DNA of 64,000 nucleotides from Abelmoschus esculentus (taxonomy: Eukaryota; Streptophyta; Magnoliopsida; Malvales; Malvaceae): positions 940,001 to 1,004,000 of the forward strand of contig JAUCBN010000036.1 in NCBI GenBank assembly GCA_035048815.1. The letters run 5' to 3'. Shown here piece by piece: positions 13,156 through 24,197 of this stretch. A program made the translations under genes and the position numbers. The number at the start of each line of letters is the position of its first letter. The first letter of the stretch is position 1. A model generated the notes under the pieces. It was not told the origin of the DNA. It did no database searches and saw nothing but the letters and a program-made list of their open reading frames with translations.

Positions 13156-14690
13156 AGGGTCGACCATGGCTCTTGTAGGGTTTTTATTTTTCATATTTTT
13201 CCTGCAACTTGACACTCATATATATATATATATTATGGTTATTATTTTACCCTAGACCCCGTAAGTAGCCCTAGATTCCATGCACGCACGTTGAGGCATG
13301 ACTTCGTCCAATACATGTATGATTTATTATATTGAGATACATAATTTTAGTATATTATCAGTACAGGAGATAATAATATATTAATATAAATAAATTCATC
13401 TAATCGATCAAATTTAGTTTGATTGACATATTATTAGTGTAATAAACACAGTAATATACGGTCAAACATGTTTAAACGTTTAACTGATGGTTAATTTTTA
13501 TTGTTGTTGTTTTTTACTCAATTTGGGGCCGATAGGATGGGTTATCGCATAAATTAGTTCGAGTTATAGTCTGATATTTTTTATTTTGATTAAATCAATT
13601 TGAGTTTATTTTTTGTTTAAGTACAACTTAATATGAGTCGGACTAAGTTAATAATTTGAATTTTAAATACTCCGATTAAAATTTAATTAAATCTTAATTT
13701 AAAAGAGTTTCGGATATTTTATCTTCGGTGCTCTAAGTTTTGCTCAATGTTCAAACTTCGGTTGTCCTCTTCTTGAAGTGCCTTGTGTACTTCATCTTTA
13801 TTTTATTTTATTAAGAAACACAGCTTTTTATTCATCCAATGGTTCTATTTTGGACCTACATGAATTGTGCTAAGTCCTTTTTCATTTTATTTGGCTATTT
13901 ATACATTCATTTTTTTATAAATTAATAAGTATCTTAGATAATATAAATTTAAATTAAATTGAGTTAATTATGTCATTTGTCCCTAAACTATGATCTTTAT
14001 TTTAAATTGATTCCTAAATTTTTAAATATCTTAATTTATCCTCAAATTATAACTCCCATCTTAAATTGTTCCTAAAATTTTGAACAGTTCAATTTCATTC
14101 TTAGACCATGACCATCGTTCTAAATTGGTTCTCCAAATTTTTAACATTCTAGCTTTATCTCCAAATTATCAATATATGTTAATTATATCCTATGATCGTA
14201 AAATTGTTAAATGCATGCCATATAAACACTGATTTGTATCATGTAATAATATGATGTGATATAAAAGACAATTAACTTTGTGTTTAAATAAAATAATTGA
14301 TGAACCCAATTTCAGTAAAAAAATATTGTTATTCCTAAATAACTCATGTTCGAGCAGTTTATCATAACAATATGTTATGAAAGTACTAAGATTAATAAAT
14401 AAAATAACTGACAACTGATGTATGTCTTCACCCACTTAAAAAATCTCTTAGAATTTTTTAAATTCTTTAGTTCATGTATATATACTTCTGAGGACTCAAT
14501 TAGAATATTTTAAAATTTTCGGATGAATTTCAAATATAAACCATAGTTTAAGGACATGTCCACCAAGTATGTTGCCATGTCAAATGCTAGTACTATTTAT
14601 ACACATATTCAATTATTATATTGAAGAGTGAAGACAAAATTACCATAGTTGAGCTATGGAACACTTGGGGCACACATGTCCTTTGTCTAT

Positions 14691-14698
14691 TATAAATA
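14691..14698 (+). promoter_or_regulatory. TATA box of the LBD gene
   Basis: TATAAATA lies 115-122 bp upstream of the LBD start codon, a normal spacing for a plant core promoter with a short 5' UTR. Confidence 0.6.
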
Positions 14699-14812
14699 AG
14701 CACAACACTCTAAATTAATGCAAGCTTGTGACTAATTTCTTTTTCTTTTGTACCTTCTTCACAAAATCACCCAAAAGTTCAGTTTTAGAAACCCTTCTTT
14801 CAGTTCCAAAAA

Positions 14813-15470
14813 ATGGGGGGAACTTCACCCTGTGCTTCCTGCAAGTTGCTCCGTCGTCGCTGCGCCAAGGACTGCATATTCGCCCCTTACTTCCCTTCCG
14901 ACGATCCGCACAAGTTCGCCATCGTTCACAAGGTTTTCGGTGCTAGCAATGTCAGCAAAATGCTTCAGGTTCATCAAATATCACCTATATATACGTATAT
15001 ATCACATGATTTTATACATTTATCATTTATGTTCTCAGTATGTATAGTTATGTATGTGTGAGCAGGAGCTGCCGGTGCAGCAAAGGGCGGATGCGGTGAG
15101 CAGTTTGGTGTACGAGGCGAATGCGAGGGTGAGAGATCCGGTTTACGGATGTGTCGGGGCGATATCGTTTCTGCAGAACCAGGTTTCCGAGCTCCAAATG
15201 CAGCTGGCCGTGGCTCAGACTGAGATACTTTGTATCCAGATGCAGCAACAAGTCCAAGACCCTATGGTTCAACAGCTTCCGACCCCGACCCCGAACCCGA
15301 CTTCCGCCCACGGTGACGGCACTGTCAGTCAATTAATGGAAAACGGCATCCATTACGATGACAAACAATATCTTGTCCACAATCATAATCAGTTCATCAA
15401 CTCTAGCAGTGTGAATTATGATCAATATTCTCTCAAGAGAGAGACCATCTTTGGTGACATGATTTCTTAA
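14813..15470 (+). CDS. LBD12: LOB-domain transcription factor, LBD12-like
   Basis: Plant-specific DNA-binding protein of the lateral organ boundaries family, nuclear, acting in lateral organ and meristem boundary programmes. Two exons, 14813-14968 and 15066-15470, join in frame to 186 aa. The intron sits right after KMLQ, the usual intron position in class I LBD genes. The C-block CASCKLLRRRCAKDC (CX2CX6CX3C) is at residues about 7-21. The GAS block contains FGASNVSKMLQ and ends in DPVYG. A leucine-zipper-like stretch follows (VGAISFLQNQVSELQMQLAV). The short N-terminus MGGTSPCASC and the overall block sequence fit LBD12/ASL5. The C-terminal 70 residues are low-complexity Q/N/P-rich. The family is certain; the exact paralogue is likely. 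Confidence 0.92.
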
Positions 15471-17397
15471 TAATAAAATCTCGTAAAATTTAAACTCGTA
15501 AATTTATTTAAAAGTACATCGAATTTTTTATCAATTTTTTCATCTAATTTCTTCGAGTTTCTTTGATTTTTTAACTATTAAAACGACTAGTAGAGACAAA
15601 GCATAGAATATACACGAAGACAACAAATAAAGACAGAGAAAGAGTAAGTTGTTAAGGTCAACTCTAGCATGTGAGAAGTGAAGTAAATCTAGGGTTTTCT
15701 TTCAATTTCTTAATTTTAATCTCACCAGCATTCCATTTTTTAGATACTTTCATATAAAAATCAAATATAATATTTTGGATTTTTAATTCCTTAATAATAT
15801 CTAGCAACTTAGAGTTTGATTTAACAAAAGATTCTTTGCATATAAAAATCAAACCTTGAAAATGCCACCCTCTTTGATATACTCTGTGGTTTATAGTTGT
15901 AAAACTGATATAATTTGTCTACATGCATGCGTTCATGAAGCTTCTATCCTCCATTTACAGGTAAAGGAAGAACAGCCAAAACAACAATAAAAAACCCTAA
16001 ATTAGGACATGTGAAGACAAAGATGTCTTCCTTTGCAACTTTAAGGGGAGACAAAGACAAGATGGTAGGGAGAGAAAAGAAAGAAACTAACTTTGTTTGC
16101 ATATGTTATATATAATTTGACGAGAGTGATACATTATATATATTTTTTCGTATATGACTTTTATTTTCGTATGTTATATATTTTTTCAAAATTTTTCCAT
16201 AGGTTATATATATTAAATATATATAGTAGAAAGATTCAATTTAACATGAAAAATTAATTTACTAATTACTACTAAACATTTTAGCTATTTGAATCTCAAT
16301 TTATAACTAAAATTTTATTTAAAATTCTTTTTAGACGAATTGAATTTATGATATTACAATGTGAGTTAATTCGAATTGAATGTTATTTTTTTGTGTTGAG
16401 TTGAAGAATTCAAAATTTTGAGTTTAATCGAATTTTGATTAAGACAAACCTCATTTATTTATTTTTAAATTTTTAATTAAATTTGTTAATTTTGATTTTA
16501 TTTTAAAAAATTTAACTCATTTAGAATCCAACTGTAATCTAATATAATCTGATTATTAAATGTTAATACTCAAACTCATCCAACTCGAATGCAAATCGAC
16601 CAATTTTTAAGCTGGTTTACCCTGAAAAGGTTAATCGTTCAAATAGGTAAAAATCGTCTAACTTTTTTAATGCTTTTATTTATCTTCTACCATTAAAAAC
16701 TTAAATTTAAAGTTTAGAGTTAATGTTTAAGGTTTAGTGTATTAAAATTAGAGTATATTTTTAAATGTAAATTTAGAATTTAAAATTAATAATTTAATTT
16801 TTTTAGTATTATAACATATAAAAGGACAAAATTTTGTCTCTCGTTCAAATAGGGATCTAAGGTTTCATATATGATCGTATAAGAGTCTAACATTTCAAAA
16901 GGTTTGAATAAGGTCCTACTATTTTGATTTTATTTTTTCAAATAAAGGTTTTACCTTTTGAAATGTTTTTAAATAAGGGTCATCATTCGAACATATTAAA
17001 TAACTGTTAGACCCTTATCAGAGCGGACTCGAAAATCTTCAGCCCTCCTTTTTAAAACATTTAGCCATCTCAAAAGTCAAAACTATATAAACTTTAAACA
17101 ACTCGAATTAAAAATGTCTCCAACAAAAAACTCTAAAGGATCGAAACTTAAATAATTGTCGAACAAATATTGATGGTCGGTTAGTCAAAATTGTTCATCT
17201 GTTCTTATTCTTTTTCTTAAGTCTCGAGCTTAAGATCCAATAATAACATTCATTCTCTTAGGGCATCAAAGCCCACTATCTGTTCACAGCCTAATACCCC
17301 CAAATAACCCAAACTTACCCGACCTACTACTCAAACATTCATTGGGGGAAGGAGAGTATAAATGAGTTTTGGAACAAAGAAAGGGGAACGATGTGCG
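15471..17397. other. AT-rich intergenic region
   Basis: No gene is recognised. A small inverted pair (AACATTTCAAAAGGT near 16,888 and its complement near 16,950) lies in a stretch that looks like a decayed repeat. The start of the region should contain the LBD 3' UTR. Confidence 0.5.
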
Positions 17398-18549
17398 TTA
17401 CCGAGGAATTGTGAGAGCTATGTTAGATTCAAGTACTGGCTCGCTAGTTTCAATACTTGTTGCACTGGGTGTAGTATAACTGAGAACAGGCATTGTGCTT
17501 GGGAGATTTGGCAAGGGTGCCTCGAAATGAAGAGCTTGAATGACTTGCCTGATTGATGGTCTTTGATCGTGGCTAGGATGGGCACACCACAGTCCAACAA
17601 CAACCAAGCATTCCATCTGTTTCGGGTCGAACCCCATTGCCATTTTCTCGTCTGCTACATCGAGAACATTTCCGTTTCCATATGATTCCCACACCCATGG
17701 AACTAGTACAGCCTCAGAGTCTTGAAATTTGGGTTCAATTGACCTTCTACCACAAGCAATCTCTAATGCCACCACTCCGAAACTATAGACGTCGGATTCC
17801 TTGCTAGCCTTTCTCGAAGACAAGCACTCCGGAGCGATGTATCCCATGGTGCCTGCTAGAAGAGTGGTTTTTAGCCCTTTGGAATGATCAACTAGCCTAG
17901 CTAATCCAAAGTCTCCGAGTTTAGCATTGAAGCTAGAATCCAACATGATGTTGTTGGTTTTAATATCCATATGCAGCACACAGTAATCTCCTTCTTCATG
18001 CAGATATAGCAGTGCCGATGCCAAGTCCTGCACGATTTTGTATCTGGTTTCCCATGTCAACATGCCTTTTCCTTTGAAAAGATGGGTGTCTAAGCTCCCA
18101 TTCGGCATGAACTCGTAAACGAGTAAGAGTTCGCCCCTGTCATGGCACCAACCAATCAGTTTCACCAAATTCTTGTGCCTCAATCTGCTGATTATCATCA
18201 CTTCTGACGCGTATTCCTTAATCCCTTGCTTGGATGCCTTGGAGACCCTTTTGACAGCAATGTATGTATTCAAGTCCCTCAGGAATCCTCTATAAACAGA
18301 ACCAAACCCTCCTTTCCCCAACTTATTCTCCCTGTTGAAGTCACTTGTTGCTCTAGCCAATTCATTCAATGAAAACTTCCTCGGTCCGATCCCATTGCCG
18401 AACTCATCGTTAAACAAAGTATCGAAAACATGGCGATCATCATCAGATTCTTTTGCTCCCTTCCTTTTTAGTCTTAAAATGAAGCAAGTGATGAGTAGAG
18501 CTAGCCCAATACTCAATCCTACACCCAATCCAATGACTAACCCTGCCAT
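17398..18549 (-). CDS. Receptor kinase domain of the PR-1RK locus (L-type-lectin-RLK-like kinase, non-RD)
   Basis: The open frame from the first methionine after the frame break gives 383 aa. A transmembrane helix spans residues about 4-26, followed by a basic stop-transfer. The kinase domain has the glycine loop [11 protein letters not shown], catalytic lysine in IAVKRVSK, the alpha-C glutamate in [16 protein letters not shown], and GYIAPECL. The catalytic loop reads [14 protein letters not shown]. The Asp is kept but the Arg before it is Met, so this is a non-RD kinase. The kinase resembles the lectin receptor kinase class IX-type domain, yet there is no legume-lectin domain upstream; the upstream ectodomain is PR-1. 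If only this frame is translated, the product would be a membrane kinase without an ectodomain. The true start in an intact allele would be at 19153. Confidence 0.75.
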   Translation of the reverse strand: MAGLVIGLGVGLSIGLALLITCFILRLKRKGAKESDDDRHVFDTLFNDEFGNGIGPRKFSLNELARATSDFNRENKLGKGGFGSVYRGFLRDLNTYIAVKRVSKASKQGIKEYASEVMIISRLRHKNLVKLIGWCHDRGELLLVYEFMPNGSLDTHLFKGKGMLTWETRYKIVQDLASALLYLHEEGDYCVLHMDIKTNNIMLDSSFNAKLGDFGLARLVDHSKGLKTTLLAGTMGYIAPECLSSRKASKESDVYSFGVVALEIACGRRSIEPKFQDSEAVLVPWVWESYGNGNVLDVADEKMAMGFDPKQMECLVVVGLWCAHPSHDQRPSIRQVIQALHFEAPLPNLPSTMPVLSYTTPSATSIETSEPVLESNIALTIPR

Positions 18550-18739
18550 GGATCTACTTCTTTTCGGAGGAATCGAATCGGGTGGCCGAGGATGGTAAGG
18601 GATGGGAGATGGACTTATGGGAGCTACAGCAGGTTGTATAAGGGATTCAATCCCTTGAGTGGGAAGTTTTCCAGGAATATTACCAATAGGGTAATAGTAA
18701 CAAGCAATGAAAATTCCCTTATTATTATTGCATACAACT

Positions 18740-19153
18740 CTAGCACATCCCAGTTGAGTTGATCCAAATTACCTGAGTATAATGGCCGCAAACTCGGCCT
18801 GTAGCACAGACACCGGATTCCAAGTCGTAATAGTTTTTCTCATTCACCCAAAGTCCGACAGCTTCGGTGGGTGACAAATCATTGCCGCTGCTCCAAGCAA
18901 TATTCTGACCTGAAGGGACAACAGCACGCCTGAGAACACAAGTATCGATCTGTCCTTGGGAGTAATTGAGTGCAAAGGCCTCCAACACGTTGTCCCATTT
19001 CATGGGGGGAACGCCAACTTGTTTTCTCGCAGCATTGTGAGCATCGAGGAACTCTTGTGCTAAATCTTGGCAACTTGCTCGAAAAAACAGCACAGTTATG
19101 GCTTGAATCCGAAGAATCAGTGAGATCTGCTGCATGTTCATCTTGGATTTCAA
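18740..19153 (-). CDS. PR-1 (CAP) domain frame, truncated at its C-terminus by the frame break
   Basis: 137 aa, starting with a hydrophobic signal peptide (about residues 6-27) and continuing [37 protein letters not shown] and CGHYTQVIW. These are the CAP-domain signatures, including the His and Glu cavity residues and four of the six PR-1 cysteines. The reading stops before the last part of the domain (the CARVVC and CYYYP strands), which is encoded in the next frame. Intact PR-1 proteins are secreted sterol-binding defence proteins; here the domain is the likely ligand-binding ectodomain of a receptor kinase. As written, it would be secreted but incomplete. Confidence 0.75.
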   Translation of the reverse strand: MKSKMNMQQISLILRIQAITVLFFRASCQDLAQEFLDAHNAARKQVGVPPMKWDNVLEAFALNYSQGQIDTCVLRRAVVPSGQNIAWSSGNDLSPTEAVGLWVNEKNYYDLESGVCATGRVCGHYTQVIWINSTGMC

Positions 19154-19243
19154 TGGAAGAAATTGCTAGAAACGCTCTTAGAAATTTGAGTGGAAAGAAT
19201 TGAACCCCGACAAGGAAGCTGCTTTCCATCTTGGGGACCAACT

Positions 19244-19389
19244 GTCAATTTGTTCACCGCCATTGTTGACCAAATTTAACATTACGCGGAGTTGTCTAGG
19301 TCGTAGATTGTATACACCTATTATCGTATGAGATTATTACACGTAGGGTCAATTTGTCCACCGCCATTGTAGACAAAATTTAACATTAC
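19244..19389. repeat. 42-bp direct repeat between the two PR-1RK copies
   Basis: 19244-19285 and 19348-19389 match at 39 of 42 positions and share phrases such as CACCGCCATTGT and AAATTTAACATTAC. They lie in the 230-bp gap between the start of the PR-1RK locus and the inverted partial copy. They probably mark the junction of the rearrangement that placed the two copies head to head. Confidence 0.7.
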
Positions 19390-19810
19390 CCTGCTGGTAA
19401 TGTTCCTGGAAAGCGTCCAACTGAAGGGATTGAATCCCTTGTTCGAACACGGAACACCTCCTGTTCCTCCTGTGTGTCCGGTCCCTTCATCGCCTTTTAC
19501 TCGGGTAATTTGTATCAATTCAACTCCCAAAAGAAGTAAATCCATGGCAGGATTAGTCATAGGATCACTTGCTTCATTTTAAGGCAAAAAAGGAAGAAAG
19601 CGAAAGAATCTGATGACGATCGCTACGTTTTCGATACGTTGTTTGACGACGAGTTCGGCAATGTGATCGGACCAAGGAAGTTTTCATGCAACCAGTGACT
19701 TCAACACTGAGAATAAGTTGGGGGAGGGAGGGTTTGGTTCTGTTTACAGAGGATTCCTGAGGGACTTGGACACATACATTGCTGTCAAAAGGGTCTCCAA
19801 GGCATCCAAG
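19383..19810 (+). pseudogene. Inverted partial PR-1 receptor kinase copy (decayed)
   Basis: On the plus strand this segment repeats the end of the PR-1 domain (PAGNVPGKRPTEGIESL), the proline-rich linker, the start of the transmembrane segment ([10 protein letters not shown]) and the kinase N-lobe ([25 protein letters not shown]). It is close in sequence to 18229-18690 of the opposite-strand locus. It stops at the position equivalent to the end of KASK and then becomes unrelated sequence. About 36 bp are missing from the transmembrane segment and about 25 bp before the ATSDFN equivalent. Frames shift several times and stops interrupt the reading (one at about 19,580). It has no CAP-domain body and no catalytic loop, so it cannot encode a kinase. 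Confidence 0.8.
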
Positions 19811-21401
19811 AATACTACATAAGTGAATTCTCACTGCCATAATATTAAATTACGATCGTAACGTGACATCATAAACGTATCGTAACGCAAATTTAAAATC
19901 CTCCGATATTTGCTTTGTATCAGACTCTGGTGGCATTGTCTGCTGCCATAAGCAGCACTTTATAAAATAACAATGCTGAGATAAGAAAAAAAGTATTATT
20001 TCAATGGTATTGGTAGGTTTCATATCATATTCGAGCCCTGATAAAGAATCCATAGGAAAACAATTTGGCAAAGATCAGAATATTTTTAGGCTAAAATACA
20101 CCCTAGATCACTCAAAGTATTAATTTAGTTACAAACGGATTATTTTTCTTTAAAGTTACAATTTAGTCACAATTTAAAAATATTTAAAACATATCATTGA
20201 CCTTTAAATATATTTAATTCTTTAATAATTGTGTGAATAATTTAAAAAGTGACATATTTTTAACTTAATTAATAATTGTGTGACGCATGATGTATTTTAC
20301 CCAAAATTTTAACGATTTTACCTACCAGTAGATAAATTAATTAAATTGTATGAATAATCGATTGAATTTAATTTAGTTGGTATCTCGATATAATATACAA
20401 TAAGACGTGATAATAAATATATTTAATTATTGAATATACCCAAATTTATAAAAATTATACCAATTCATCGAATTAAGTTTTCAAAATTTAAATCATAACG
20501 TTAATATTTTTAAATAAAATAAAAGCAACCTAACTATTGATTTTTAATATTATTTAATAGATTTGGAAAACATTATAGACGAAGATGCATGATATACTTT
20601 CTTTTAAATAAATAAAAATAACTTAGGAAAATAATTAAATTCAATAGACAACTAGCTACAAATCATTAGATTAGGTAAATAATAATAATAATAAAATAGT
20701 ATATACCAAAACCTTGTAGTTAATCCGTCACAATTGGAATATTGTTAACTATAAGACAGCTTGGATTAAAATAATTAAATTCCTAACAAAAGTGAAATAA
20801 TAAACCGGTTTTGTCCTAATAGACCAATAATATTTTTAATTATTCTTCAGTTAGTTATAATTAATTAATGATGTCCAGCAAGGGCTAACTCATTGGACAA
20901 ATTTATTTCCTACAATTAACATAGGGTTTGGAATTTTGATATTATAAATACTAAATAGGACACAATTATATTTTTTAAAAATTAACTCAAGAATCAATTA
21001 TTATATAATATATATTTATAAATTTAACGGATAATTGATAGTTAATAGTAATTTTTTTATTAGTTCGGTTTTAAAGGATTTTTTTTTGAATAATACGGAT
21101 TTATCCATGTCACACATTTAATTCTGTAAAAACGAAATTAAATTATTTACTACTTATATCAATTTTTATCTATATTTATTTCCGTATTCTATACTTACAT
21201 ATATATTTTAAAATTTTTGGTACAAAGGGATTTTTTTAATATTTAATTAAATAAAATCATATTAAAAAATCGAAAACTTCAACCACCATGGAAACTTTCT
21301 ATATTTCCTTCATTTCAAATGATTTCACTCACGTTCCATAAACACCTTAAAAACCCTTCATTTTTTTCAGATTTCAAAAACCAGAACGGAACCAGAAAAA
21401 A
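19811..21401. other. AT-rich intergenic region, TBL33-like promoter
   Basis: Starts at the break of the inverted PR-1RK copy. AT-rich throughout with a phrase near 20,085-20,160 that looks like part of an old dispersed repeat. The last few hundred bases should carry the promoter and 5' UTR of the TBL gene. No gene is seen. Confidence 0.5.
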
Positions 21402-24197
21402 ATGAAGCCACCATTGCCACCTTCATCAACCTCTTTAGTTCTGAAAAAGGCACGCCTTTCTACTTACTTTTACACCTTGTTAACCTTCATCGTCTTTGTT
21501 TTCATGCTCTACTGTGAAGACTTGTTTTCCATTTTCGGTAGAAATGAGCTCGTTTTATCCAGACCGATCTCCGAAACAGGTAACTGAGTTGTTTAACTCG
21601 GTCATTTGGTTTTGTTTTTAGGATTTGAATGATTATATAATGTTGTTTTCTTGGTTTGGGTTTATGGTTGTAGGGAAGGAGAAAGAAACGAAAACATCCG
21701 TTGACGATATTGTTGGGAGAGACAACTATAAATTTCGTAATGAAACGGTTTTCATGGACATTAAAACGAACATGGAAGGTACCTCGGTTCCGCCGAAAAC
21801 CGAGACGAAAACTAGGTGGAAACCGCCGTTTGCGATAGGGGAGACGGAAGCAGGATGTGATATATTCAGTGGGAGGTGGGTTAGGGACGAGTTAACTCGG
21901 CCTCACTACGAGGAATCGGAGTGTCCGTACATTCAGCCCCAGTTGACGTGCCAAGAACATGGTAGACCGGATAGGGAGTATCAGAAATGGCGATGGCAAC
22001 CCCATGGATGTGATATTCCCAGGTAATTCCACAACACCAAAACCCTAATCTGTTTATATTATACTTGCACTCGTTTAGACATAATCGACAAACAAACAAG
22101 AAATCAAACATGTAAGAACACAAGATTTTAACGAAGTCGAGAGTAATGAGCTGTTCTTCTTTCTATTAACTTTAATAATACAAAACACTAACCATACTTA
22201 ACGATACTGAAAAAAAAAAAACATGAATGATTTCATGTGTCTGTCTTGTTTTTCCATTGCCAACTGCCTCGTTTAGGTTATTCACAACTTCAGGCTTCTG
22301 CACATGAAAACATAATGAATTTTTTAATAATATATTTGTATCGAATATATATTCAAATTTATACACATAATTAATTTTTATAACAATAATATTTTATCTT
22401 ATTATACCAACCGATGGTCGTATATATATAATATAATACTCATGGTTTGTTAGCGGGTTGCAAGCAAGGGTTCTGTTTTAATTAAGTATAAAAATCGAAT
22501 ATTAGGACGTGGGAACTATAAAGTTTCAATTAGTCCACGTATCTGGTATATTTGGACCCCACTTTGATCTGGGTTCTTGTCTCTTTGCTATTATTATGAA
22601 CTGTTGGTTGGTTCAACTAAGCCTACTGAGAAATATATGGTTTAGTTCTTACTTGCTACTTGTTAAAGTCAAAATAGTTGGAAATTTTAGCTATGGTAGA
22701 ATCAACAATGAAAATCTTTTATTGTTAGTTACAAGTTTACTCTGATGTATTCTATTAATAAAAATTCAATTATTAATATGTCTGAATCAATATGATGGAT
22801 TTATTTTTTAAAAACGATTGATATGATTTGATTCGAAACAATGTTGATGTTTGTGGATAATGTTTGATATAAGGTTTAATGCGACATTGATGTTGGAGTC
22901 ATTGAGGGGGAAGAGGATGATGTTCGTCGGGGACTCGTTGAACCGAGGTCAGTTCGTTTCAATGGTTTGCCTTCTTCATCGGATTCTCCCTCCTACTGCT
23001 AAATCCATGGAGTCTAGCATGGATCAATCATTAATGGTGTTCCGAGCCAAGGTAATTAGGTCGTTCGAGGATCGAACTTATGATTTAATGTTAACGATTG
23101 TTTGTTTGTTTTGATTGTTGTATTTGTGGTATGTTTTTCAGGATTATAACGCGACGATTGAGTTTAATTGGGCACCGTTCCTCTTAGAGTCGAATTCGGA
23201 TAATGCTATCGTTCATCGAGTAGCAGAGCGAATGGTGAGGAAGGGATCGATCAACAAGCACGGGAAAAATTGGAAAGGCGTCGATGTGTTGGTGTTCAAC
23301 ACATATCTATGGTGGATGACGGGCCAAAAGATGAAATTCTTGTAATGTTTTGTTATGTTTTTCCATTTTATTTCTGTTGATCGAATGTTAGAACTTATAT
23401 AATGAATATTTAGTTTATGTAAGAAAATCAATGGCTGAATGACAGGAAAGGATCGTTTAACGACGAACGAAAAGAGATCGAAGAATTTACGACGGAAGAA
23501 GCTTATCGGGTGGCCATGAAAAGCATGTTGAAATGGGTGAAGAAAAACATGGATCGAAACAAGACGAGGGTGTTCTTCACTAGCATGTCTCCTTTGCATA
23601 TCAAGTGAGTAAAACATGTCACAATCTCCAATAGTATAAAAATTTTAGAATTGGATTTAGAGTTTGTTAAAATGATACTATTGAATTAACCCGAGCTCGA
23701 CTTGAAATTCACCGTCTCGAGTTCTAGGGACGAAATTATATCAAACTACGAGGGACTAAATTGATAAACTTTGAAACTAATAAGGTCTTAAAAACAATTA
23801 AACCATATAAATGAAACAATTTATCATATATTGAAAATATTTTTTCCATATCCCTAGGAGCCAGGAATGGGGAAGCCAAGCTGGTGGGAACTGTTACAAT
23901 GAAACAACTCTGATCGAAGATCCGAATTACTGGGGATCCGAAAACAAGAACATTATGAAGTTGATTGGCGAGGAGTTCAGCCGATCCAAGTACCCGATCA
24001 CGTTCCTAAACATCACTCAGCTCTCGAGCTATCGCAAGGACGCCCACACCTCGATTTATAAGAAGCAATGGAGTCCTTTGACGCCGGAGCAGTTGGCTAA
24101 CCCGGTTAGCTACGCCGACTGCGTTCATTGGTGCTTGCCCGGACTTCAAGATACATGGAATGAGCTTCTTTTTACTAAGCTACTCTACCCTAATTAA
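21402..24197 (+). CDS. TBL33: Trichome birefringence-like protein, TBL33-type xylan O-acetyltransferase
   Basis: Golgi enzyme of the TBL/DUF231 family; the TBL3/30-35 and ESK1 members transfer acetyl groups to xylan. Six exons join in frame: 21402-21579, 21674-22022, 22874-23051, 23142-23341, 23446-23604, 23858-24197. Together they are 1404 nt, or 467 aa. A signal anchor lies at residues about 20-40, followed by a low-complexity stem. The TBL domain starts at [12 protein letters not shown] with the cysteine-rich [22 protein letters not shown]. The esterase GDS motif reads [12 protein letters not shown], and the C-terminal DXXH reads [20 protein letters not shown]. All catalytic residues are present. 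The second intron is 851 bp. The paralogue number rests on the N-terminus and on its position between PMT23 and a PYL gene, as I recall for Arabidopsis. Confidence 0.9.

Larger units (their letters stand above)
9708..14812. other. Long AT-rich intergenic region
   Basis: Five kilobases without a credible gene. It holds a pair of G-boxes near 10.0 kb, (TA)n tracts near 13,025 and 13,205, an imperfect hairpin at 13,063-13,155, and about three degenerate repeats of roughly 60 bp at 13,970-14,180. These last repeats share phrases of the type TTAAATTG-TTCCTAAAATTT. The TATA box of the LBD gene is at its right end. Short open frames around 11.2, 12.2-12.5 and 14.2-14.4 kb look random. Confidence 0.6.
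17398..19153 (-). pseudogene. PR-1 receptor-like kinase locus (CAP ectodomain + TM + kinase) with one 5-nt frame break
   Basis: A secreted PR-1 (CAP/SCP) domain, a proline-rich linker, a transmembrane helix and a Ser/Thr kinase are encoded in one intron-less stretch. Receptor kinases with PR-1 ectodomains have been described in cacao. The PR-1 frame runs from 19153 and meets a TAG at 18740, just after [11 protein letters not shown]. Within the same bases a second frame opens that reads [11 protein letters not shown], then the linker, and continues without stop to 17398. The break sits at 18752-18761, where the pentamer CAACT (minus strand) is present twice. PR-1 proteins need two more residues there, so one lost pentamer explains the shift. 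Apart from this 5-nt change all domains look intact, so this is a very young pseudogene, a segregating allele or a sequencing error. Confidence 0.8.

Noticed and set aside
22172..22745. Possible gene inside the long second intron of the TBL33-type gene
   Set aside because: Short frames only, AT-rich, no recognisable protein; it reads as ordinary intron.
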